Below are positions 44,520-51,900 of a DNA stretch of 64,000 nt, one piece after another. The notes below the pieces were generated by a model. It worked only from the letters and a program-made list of their open reading frames with translations, had not been told where the DNA came from and did no database searches. The translations under genes were made by a program, and so were the position numbers. The stretch comes from Shewanella amazonensis SB2B (lineage in GTDB: Bacteria; Pseudomonadota; Gammaproteobacteria; Enterobacterales; Shewanellaceae): contig NC_008700.1 of NCBI RefSeq assembly GCF_000015245.1, forward strand, positions 3,174,501-3,238,500, given 5' to 3'. Position 1 is the stretch's first letter. Every line of letters begins with the position of its first letter.

Positions 44520-45086
44520 ATGACTTCAGAAACCATCCAGATCCAGCAGTTGCTGGAACGCATTGCGGCGCTGCTGCGCGGCGAAAGGCGAAACAAATTA
44601 GTCGAGTTGGGGCTGCTGCCGGTGCAGTTCGATGCCCTGTGCTATCTGGGTGAGTGCAACCGCTACTCGGATACCCTGATGGCCCTGTGTGAATACCTGG
44701 GCCAGACCAAGGGAACCGTGTCGCAGACGCTGAAGGTGTTGGAGAAAAAGGGGCTGATTGAGCGCCATGCCGATGCCAAAGACAAACGTGTGATACACCT
44801 CAAACCCTCTGAAACCGGATTGGCGCTGCTCGCCGAGCTGACCCAATCTCCCTTGCTTTGTGCCTTATACACTGAGCATGGATTTGACTCCCGGCTGACA
44901 AGCGCCCTCGCTGCACTTTTGAAGCAGCTGCAACAGACTAATGGTGGCCGCGCCTTTGGCGTGTGCCACCAGTGCCGCTACAATCAAAGCCCTGCAGAAG
45001 GGCATTTCCAATGCGGCCTGACCGGCGAGTCCCTGTCTGAGGCGGATACCCAACTTATCTGCCGTGAATATGAGCATATTGATTAG
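44520..45086 (+). CDS. MarR-family regulator with C-terminal four-cysteine motif
   Basis: A 188-residue regulator. The winged HTH (LMALCEYLGQTKGTVSQTLKVLEKKGLIERHADAKDKR) is standard MarR. The last 40 residues add C-x2-C-x12-C-x15-C (C149, C152, C165, C181; CHQCRYN, FQCGLTG, ICREYE). This could hold Zn or an Fe-S cluster and let the protein sense oxidants, metals or iron status. The divergent operon encodes a redoxin and a secreted protein, consistent with a redox signal. No Shine-Dalgarno of good quality lies before its ATG. Confidence 0.9.
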   Translation: MTSETIQIQQLLERIAALLRGERRNKLVELGLLPVQFDALCYLGECNRYSDTLMALCEYLGQTKGTVSQTLKVLEKKGLIERHADAKDKRVIHLKPSETGLALLAELTQSPLLCALYTEHGFDSRLTSALAALLKQLQQTNGGRAFGVCHQCRYNQSPAEGHFQCGLTGESLSEADTQLICREYEHID

Positions 45087-45091
45087 TAAAT

Positions 45092-45118
45092 AAAAAACCG
45101 GCATCACGCCGGTTTTTT
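45092..45118 (+). terminator. Rho-independent terminator after the MarR gene
   Basis: AAAAAACCGGC and GCCGGTTTTTT pair around ATCAC, with T tract. Confidence 0.92.
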
Positions 45119-45138
45119 TACTGGAAAGTCATAAGACC

Positions 45139-45423
45139 TCAATCGCTGGCGGCATAGGCCAACAGACCATCGTGCATCAGTGCTGCCGTGCCTTCGCCAA
45201 AGCGATCGTAAAACGGCCTGAACCTGTCATCGCCAAGGTACATGGCCGCCAGCATCGGCAGTCGCGCTTTGGGGCATTCGCCATTGGGTTCTGCGCCATT
45301 TAGTTCTGATCCATTTGGTCCTGAGCCAAAGATACTGAGCCAAGGCTTTCGCGAAACCCTCTCTTTAACAACCTTTCGTATACACGTGTCTGCATCGACA
45401 CAACAGCGAGTCTTGGGCCTCAC
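45139..45423 (-). pseudogene. Remnant of a TipAS-domain regulator
   Basis: The last 38 codons (MLAAMYLGDDRFRPFYDRF and the following GEGTAALMHDGLL) match the C-terminal end of TipAS antibiotic-recognition domains, usually preceded by a MerR-type HTH. The preceding part of the reading frame is unlike any TipA: it includes a Pro/Asn/Gly repeat (GPNGSELNGAEPNGE). No HTH exists upstream in any frame that I can read. It is most simply the stump of a deleted regulator. A real 94-residue protein is possible but less likely. Confidence 0.55.
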
Positions 45424-45580
45424 GTAACGTGAGACACAAGGAAAGTTTTACCATTTCAGGCAAATTTGTTTGAGCTCTTTCAAATGCGTGCAGAAAAAGC
45501 ACCGCAGTCAGGCGTTACAGCGTTAAAATGGCATCATCCCGGGACAAAGCGCCCTTTATTTGAGCCTAGGAGCCGACAAA

Positions 45581-45910
45581 GTGCATCCAACTAAAATTAC
45601 CTTTTATGAGCGGTTTGAACCCATCATTCTCTCCGGCGACAAAACCATCACCATCCGTGACGAGGCCGAGTCACACTATGTGCCGGGCACCCGGGTCGCC
45701 GTCCATACCTATGAAACAGACCGTTGGTTTTGCGATATTGAAATAGGCTCAGTCACGCCCATTCAGTTCGATGCCCTGAACGAGGAACATGCCCGTCAGG
45801 AACACCTGTCACTTAAGGATTTGAAAGCTGTTATCCGCGACATCTACCCTGAGTTAGATTCACTCTACGTGATTGAATACCGTCTTATCTCTGCAAGCCA
45901 AGCGGGCTAA
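45581..45910 (+). CDS. yqfB: ASCH-domain N4-acetylcytidine amidohydrolase (YqfB-like)
   Basis: A 109-residue ASCH-domain protein closely resembling E. coli YqfB (103), which hydrolyses N4-acetylcytidine. Shared segments are ITFYERFEPIILSGDKTITIRDEAESH, FCDIEIGSVTPI and LKAVIRDIYPELDSLYVIEY. The GTG start follows TAGGAG; a TTG seven codons earlier lacks such a site. It stands alone after a 157-bp gap with no clear content. Confidence 0.9.
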   Translation: MHPTKITFYERFEPIILSGDKTITIRDEAESHYVPGTRVAVHTYETDRWFCDIEIGSVTPIQFDALNEEHARQEHLSLKDLKAVIRDIYPELDSLYVIEYRLISASQAG

Positions 45911-46042
45911 TTCTTAAGGCTGACTTTCATCTTCTTCGTCCCCTGAGTGGGATCCCTTGGTTGACTCAAGGCAAACAAGCTGAAATAACAATACCTTGCA
46001 CAAAATACGAATCTGTTTCCGATTTTGCTTCAAGGAAGTCCC

Positions 46043-46837
46043 ATGGAAATAACCCTGTATCAGGTCGATGCCTTCGCTCGCCGGGTATTCGAAGGCAATC
46101 CGGCCGCAGTGTGTCCGTTGCCACACTGGCTGGACGATAAACTGCTCGCCAGTATTGCCAATGAGAACAACCTGTCGGAAACCGCGTTTACAGTGCCGGT
46201 GAACGGCGGCTACCACCTGCGCTGGTTCACGCCCGCAGAGGAAGTGGAACTGTGCGGTCACGCCACGCTGGCGGCGGCCCATGTACTTTTCAACCATCTG
46301 GGGCATGAAGGCAATGAGCTTGCCTTCCAGACACTCAGTGGCGTGCTCACAGTGACACGCAGCAATGACATGTACACCCTGGATTTTCCGGCCACGGTGC
46401 CACATCCCACCGAGGTGCCCGCCGCCCTGATTGCAGGTCTGGGCATGGGCGCTGAAGCGGTACTCACCGGGTTTGATTACATTGTCGTGCTCAAGGATGA
46501 AGCGAGCGTAAAAGCCCTAACGCCGGACTTTACCCCCTGGCACAGCCTGCCCCAGAGAGGCGTGGTTGTCACAGCGCCCGGCGACGAGGTGGACTTTGTC
46601 AGTCGCTGCTTTTTCCCGAGACTCAAAGTGGACGAAGACCCGGTAACAGGGTCGGCTCACTGTGAACTGACACCATACTGGGCCAAAAGGTTGAACAAAA
46701 CACGCCTTACGGCCCGGCAATTGTCGTCCCGTCCCGGCAGCCTGTTGTGTGAACTTGTCGGCGACAGAGTCAGGATCTCCGGTCAGGCAGTGGATTACCT
46801 TAAAGGCACTATCCTGCTGCCCGAGGTTAAGGGTTAA
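46043..46837 (+). CDS. PhzF-family isomerase/epimerase
   Basis: A 264-residue PhzF-fold protein. The N-terminal half has FEGNPAAVCPLPHWLDD and NENNLSETAF, the latter carrying the catalytic glutamate; ELCGHATLAAAHVLF and the second-half DEDPVTGSAHCEL complete the family signatures. Real phenazine genes are absent, so it is one of the many PhzF paralogues of unknown substrate. The start follows CAAGGAAGTCCC. Its stop lies within a tandem heptamer. Confidence 0.9.
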   Translation: MEITLYQVDAFARRVFEGNPAAVCPLPHWLDDKLLASIANENNLSETAFTVPVNGGYHLRWFTPAEEVELCGHATLAAAHVLFNHLGHEGNELAFQTLSGVLTVTRSNDMYTLDFPATVPHPTEVPAALIAGLGMGAEAVLTGFDYIVVLKDEASVKALTPDFTPWHSLPQRGVVVTAPGDEVDFVSRCFFPRLKVDEDPVTGSAHCELTPYWAKRLNKTRLTARQLSSRPGSLLCELVGDRVRISGQAVDYLKGTILLPEVKG

Positions 46838-46852
46838 GGGTTAAGGGCTAAA
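46825..46852 (+). repeat. Tandem heptamer (GGGTTAA-like, about four units)
   Basis: Units AGGTTAA, GGGTTAA, GGGTTAA and GGGCTAA follow one another across the PhzF stop codon. As seven is not a multiple of three, changes in copy number would alter the protein's end by a few residues at most. Confidence 0.85.
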
Positions 46853-46912
46853 GCGTATTCCCATACGCAGGCGAACCGGTGTTAACCCCCGTTTGCTTAC
46901 TTTTTCCGGGAA

Positions 46913-46937
46913 TTAACCTGGATCAAGGCGCCTTGAT
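46913..46937 (+). promoter_or_regulatory. FNR/ANR-like box overlapping a perfect palindrome
   Basis: TTAAC-CTGG-ATCAA (46913-46926) matches TTGAT-N4-ATCAA at eight of ten positions. It overlaps the perfect palindrome ATCAAGGCGCCTTGAT (46922-46937). Both precede the CopD-like gene by about 70 bp. Confidence 0.5.
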
Positions 46938-47002
46938 TCACCTCCCTTAAGCTAGCCAAAGCCGCCCTTCACGTCGACAGGGCGCCTTTGGGAGCCTTTA
47001 CC

Positions 47003-47488
47003 TTGTACGCCACGATTTTACTGCTGCACCTACTGGGGGCAATTCTCTGGACAGGTGGCCATTTGGTTTTAACCTTAAGCATCCTGCCCGCCGCCCTGAA
47101 AAACAAAGATCCTCAACCTTTACTGGATTTTGAATCGCGCTTTGAAAAACTGGCCATGACAGCCCTTGCGGTGCAAGTCACCACAGGCATGATGCTGGCG
47201 CGCCACTATTTGCCCAACCCTGCACTCTGGTTTGCCGAGGCTCAGCCGTTTTCGGCCATCATCAAGACCAAGTTACTGCTGTTGCTGCTGACACTCCTCA
47301 CGGCCCTGAGTGCCAGGTTCAGGGTACTGCCCCAGCTGGTCGCCGAGGCTTCATGCCACACCCGCGATAAAACCAACAGTCACCTGCTGTACACCATGGC
47401 TGGTCACATCGTTGTTGTGACCCTACTGGCGATGGCCTTTGTTATCACAGGTCTGAGCGTGCGCACCGGCTGGCTGTACCAGCACTAA
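47003..47488 (+). CDS. Small CopD-like four-helix membrane protein
   Basis: A 161-residue membrane protein with four helices. LLLHLLGAILWTGGHLVL at the N-terminus, a TTGMMLARHYLP in the second helix and YTMAGHIVVVTLLAMAF in the last place histidines in helices, as in CopD-domain or small cytochrome b proteins. The TTG chosen follows GGGAG at eight bases; an upstream TTG would add five residues. An FNR-like site before it suggests use in low oxygen or nitrogen-oxide conditions. Function is not known. Confidence 0.75.
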   Translation: MYATILLLHLLGAILWTGGHLVLTLSILPAALKNKDPQPLLDFESRFEKLAMTALAVQVTTGMMLARHYLPNPALWFAEAQPFSAIIKTKLLLLLLTLLTALSARFRVLPQLVAEASCHTRDKTNSHLLYTMAGHIVVVTLLAMAFVITGLSVRTGWLYQH

Positions 47489-47716
47489 GCCACCCATTGA
47501 ATCAATCTTAAAAATTTAAATTAAAACAAGCAGATAAATCAAAACCCCTCTACATCCTCAAGACCACACTGTTAATCAAACATCCGCTTGAAATGCATGG
47601 AACGCCTGCATTCTCAGCTCATAATCGCTTGTACAAAGGCGCACAATTTATGCGTTGAGTCTGTAAATCCGTAACCGTTAGTATGAGTTCTTTTACAAAG
47701 ATGTTACGGAGTCCAG

Positions 47717-48484
47717 GTGAGCCACTATACACATCAAAAGTTCGTCCTTCCGCTACTGACTGCGACGTTACTCATGGGTTGCGAACCCACAGTTCAATCC
47801 CCTCCCCCCGCACAAAATGCCATCACAGCCAATGCCGAAACAGCGCAATCGGCAACGGTCGAAAAGTCCTATGCTGTGGGATCCCAATTCGGCAACTTTG
47901 CCCGGGAGTACCTTAAAGCACAGGCTGAGATCAATGAGCCGCTCGATGAAGCCATTATCATCGCGGCCTTTGGCGATGCACTGCGTGATAAGGCCAGCAT
48001 GGATCACGAGGTTGCAGGGAAGCTAGTCAGTGAAATGCGTCTGGCGACCCAAAAACGACGCGCCGAGCAATTCAAGGCACAGCAGCTGGCAAGTAACAGT
48101 TCTTTTTTGGTGGAAAACGGCAAAAAACCTGGGGTGACCACCACAGAATCAGGATTGCAATACGAGGTACTGACCCTGGGAACAGGCCCAAAGCCGGGCC
48201 CAAAAGATATAGTAAGCGTGCATTACGAGGGACAGCTTATCGATGGCAAGGTGTTCGACAGTTCTTTTAAACGCAACGCTCCAGCCACTTTTTCACTCGA
48301 CCAGGTCATCAAAGGCTGGACCGAAGGGCTGCAGTTAATGCCTGTGGGCAGCAAGTTCCGCCTTACCCTGCCCCATGATTTGGGATATGGCAGTCGTGGT
48401 GCTTTGGGCGGAGAAATCCCACCCTTTGCTACCCTGGAATTCGTCATTGAGCTGTTGGATATCCAAACCCCTACGGACAAATAA
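47717..48484 (+). CDS. FKBP-type peptidyl-prolyl isomerase, lipoprotein
   Basis: A 255-residue protein with a lipobox (TLLMGC), an FKBP_N dimerisation region to about residue 130 and a C-terminal FKBP domain (VSVHYEGQLIDGKVFDSSFKRNAP, VIKGWTEGLQLMPVGSKFRLTLP, FATLEFVIELLDI). It is Mip/FkpA-like and should fold proteins in the periplasm from a membrane anchor. The start is a GTG after CCAGGT-type Shine-Dalgarno. It is the last gene before a large gap. Confidence 0.9.
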   Translation: MSHYTHQKFVLPLLTATLLMGCEPTVQSPPPAQNAITANAETAQSATVEKSYAVGSQFGNFAREYLKAQAEINEPLDEAIIIAAFGDALRDKASMDHEVAGKLVSEMRLATQKRRAEQFKAQQLASNSSFLVENGKKPGVTTTESGLQYEVLTLGTGPKPGPKDIVSVHYEGQLIDGKVFDSSFKRNAPATFSLDQVIKGWTEGLQLMPVGSKFRLTLPHDLGYGSRGALGGEIPPFATLEFVIELLDIQTPTDK

Positions 48485-48972
48485 CCCAGAAATCATGTAC
48501 CCGACCATGCCGCAGCAGAGACTTCTGACCAGCGGTTTTGACCCGACTCTTTTGTCGGGTCGACATCATAGTATCCCGCTTCCATCCATTTCCTCCTGGC
48601 ACTGCCGCCACACAGTTCGCTGCGTTGAATTTGTCACAGGATAACTATGCCAATGCTAACCAGATATGGCGCTCCAATACGTCACCATCGAAATCCGCAA
48701 GGGCCAGCAAAGTCACCTGAAATGTACAGTAATTGTAAAAACATTGTTTACTCAAAGCTAAAGGCGCCAACGCCCAATCGCTCTGACTTCAGCGCACATA
48801 TCCCATTCTGAAACAGTCATAAAACCCACATATTGCAACACCCTTGCCATATGACTCGCTCTGCAGATTTGCATATAACAATGTCCTCCCGGTAACAGAA
48901 TCCGGGCTGACATACGCAAACCGATTAACAAAATTATTACTAAAAAGCACAAAAACCCTTTCAGGAGGACGT
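48485..48972. other. Gap of 488 bp before the S8 protease gene
   Basis: I see no convincing gene here. GACCCGAC and GTCGGGTC (48540-48561) form an 8-bp stem without T-run and probably end the FKBP transcript. The remainder is of mixed composition and should hold the protease promoter, but no -35/-10 pair stands out. A Shine-Dalgarno (AGGAGGAC) closes it. Confidence 0.6.
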
Positions 48973-51900
48973 GTGAAGTTAAAATCCATCACTCTGGCCA
49001 CCATGGCGGCACTGTACGCCTCAGGTATGGCAGCAGCATCGACAGATATCACCCCTGTTGCCGGTATCAATGCGCTGAAGCAGGTTCAACTGCCTTCCGT
49101 CGAAGAACAGCAACGTACCCAGGTAAACAAAGTTGAAGCCTACAGCTCCCGTGTTAAGACCAACAGTGGCAAGAACGTACAACTGCAGCGTGCCACTGCC
49201 GCCGACAAGTTCAAGCCTGAAGAAGGCGTCAGCGGGGAGCAGGTTTACATCATTGAGCTCTATGGCAACACGGTGCAAGACTCTTTTGCGGGCAGTCGCG
49301 CGCTCACCCAGAGCAGCCAGCCCTTTGGCCTTGCTTCAGTAACAGGCCTGAAGGGCGAAGCCCTGAAATCACCGGAAGCCGCCTCGATTGAGCGCGCTAT
49401 CCTAGAAAAGCAGGACTCCATCTTGTCCGAGGCTTCATCGGTTGTTGGTCGCTCACTGGAAACCCCATTGCGCTTTACCAAGGCAATCAACGGTTTCACC
49501 ACCAAGATGACCCAGGACGAGGCAATGCGCCTTGCCAGTATGGGCGCAGTGAAGAGCATTAGCCGTCGCCAAATTCTTGAACTTCAGACCGACGTTGGCC
49601 CTGGCATAATAGGCGCTGACAAGGTGTGGACCGGTAACACTGCCAGCATGATGCCCTACATGGGCGAGGGTGTGGTTGTTGGCGTCATCGACACAGGCAT
49701 CAATACAGATCACCCCAGTTTTGCCCCCACCGGTGACGACGGCTATACCGTCGAAAACCCGCTGGGTAGCGGCAATTATCTGGGTGATTGTGCCAAGGCC
49801 GAATTCGCCGATCGCTGTAACGACAAGCTGATTGGTGTGTTCAGTTACGAAGAAATTACCGACCAATATTCCGCCGACGAATTCCAGGACCCCAACAAGC
49901 CTTGGTATGACCCTGCAGTGGAAATCCGCCCACGCTTTGGTGAGGACTACAATGGTCACGGTTCACACACAGCCTCTACCGCCGCAGGTAACGTGAAAAA
50001 GAACGTGCCTTTCGTGGTGCCAGAAGGCGCTATGGGTGACGGTGTCCCTACAGGCTATGAGTTTCCGCAAGTGTCCGGTGTCGCGCCCCATGCCAACGTG
50101 GTGGCCTTCCAGGTGTGTTATTCAGCCGACTTTGTGCCCTATGCCGGTTGTGCCAGTGATGCCATTGTGGCCGCCATTGAAGATGCCATCGATGCCGGTG
50201 TTGATGTTATCAACTTCTCTATTGGCAGCCCCATGGGCAGCGAACCCTGGTCAGCCCCAACTCAGAAAGCTTTCCTGAATGCCCACGAGGCTGGCATCAT
50301 GGTTGCTGCCGCGGCCGGTAATACAGGCACCAACGGCTCCATGGAAATTTTCGGTTATATCGACAACACCTCGCCCTGGATTTTGACTGTTGCCGCCTCC
50401 ACTACGGGTCGTACCCTGAATGTGGAAGGCAAGACCATGACCGGCTTCAGCGGTGGCGATACCACTCCCCCTGCGACCCTGATGGGCGGCAGTATCAGCG
50501 GTGAAGTGACAGGTCATCTGGTCTTGGCGGAAGACTTTGGTGACAAGCTCTGCGCCCAGCCATTCCCCGAAGGCACCTTTGCGGCCGATGATATCGTCAT
50601 CTGTGAGCGCGGAGAGGTTCCACGCGTTGCCAAGGCCGACAACGTCAAGGCCGGTGGTGCCGGTGGTTTTGTGCTCTACAACACCAACTTCAGCAGCAGC
50701 AACCCGGAAGGCAAGATCTTCGACGACATCTATTCCCTTCCCGGTATCCATCTCAGTGCCCGCGACTGGACCTACAAACTCAAGCCCTGGCTGCTCAGCG
50801 GTACTGACCACATGGCCACCATTACGGCGTCCGAAATGGTGCGCAATGTGGATCCGACCCAGCAGGATATTTTGGCTGAGTTTTCCTCTCGTGGCCCTGC
50901 GCCATACAACCCAGAGCATCTGGTGCCCTCAGTCACCGCGCCCGGCGTGAATATTTTCGCAGCCAACGCGGATGACCAGCCTTTCACCAGTGCCCCGGCG
51001 GCCAGTGACTGGACCATCATGAGCGGTACCTCCATGGCGAGCCCGCACACCGCCGGTGCCATGGCACTGGTACGCGATGCCCACCCGGACTGGACCCCGC
51101 AGCAAGTACAATCTGCGCTGCAGATGACGGCAGAGCAGGTGGTAACCTACAAGCCTTACAGCTGGGCACAAAACTTCCTCGATGCCGGCATTTACCGAGC
51201 AGGCTCAGGTCGCATCAACGTAGCCAATGCCATCAACGCGGGTCTTCTCATGAATGAGACTGCAGCCAACTTCCGCGCTGCCGACCCAAGCAACGGCGGC
51301 ATGCCAACCCGCCTGAACCTGCCTGAGCTGGTGAACCTTAACTGTAAGGCGCCTTGCAGCTGGGTTCGAGAAGTGACCGCCACCGAAGACGGTACCTGGG
51401 CCATCAGCACCGAGACTGATGAGTACAGCGTGCGCCTGAAAGCCATGCCGGAAACCTTCACCCTCAAGGCCGGTGAAACCCAATCCGTGGTCATCACAGC
51501 GGACATAGTGGATTCCCAGTCCCATAACGGCAGCGCCGAGCAGGAAGTGCATGCCCGGGTATTCCTGAGTTCCAACAACCCCGAAGTGCCGCAGATTTAC
51601 TGGCCGGTGGTGTTCAAGTATGACGAGGGCAGCCTGCCAAGTGCCATCAATCTGGAAATGAACCGAGGCAGCGGCAAGCATGTGCTGAGCAATATCATGC
51701 TGCCCCAGCTGAACGATGCCACTTTCACGGCCGCGACGCCGGTTAAGGGCGACAAGCAACTGGTCACCCTGCAGCAGAACGAAAATAACGTGGGTGGCTT
51801 CGGTAACCGCCGAGTGGTCAATGACGACGACTTCCTGTACATGGTGGATGTGCCCGCCAACAGCGCCCGCATAGTGGTGGAGGTCCTGGGTCTGAAGGAC

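Noticed and set aside
44429..44596. An N-terminal extension of the secreted protein by 56 residues
   Set aside because: It would run into the MarR gene and bury the signal peptide; the internal ATG has AAGGAG at proper distance.
46043..46837. Phenazine biosynthesis
   Set aside because: Only a PhzF-fold protein is present; no other phz gene accompanies it.
46825..46852. Telomere-like heptamers
   Set aside because: Four imperfect units at a gene end are too few for a replication or telomere function in a circular chromosome.
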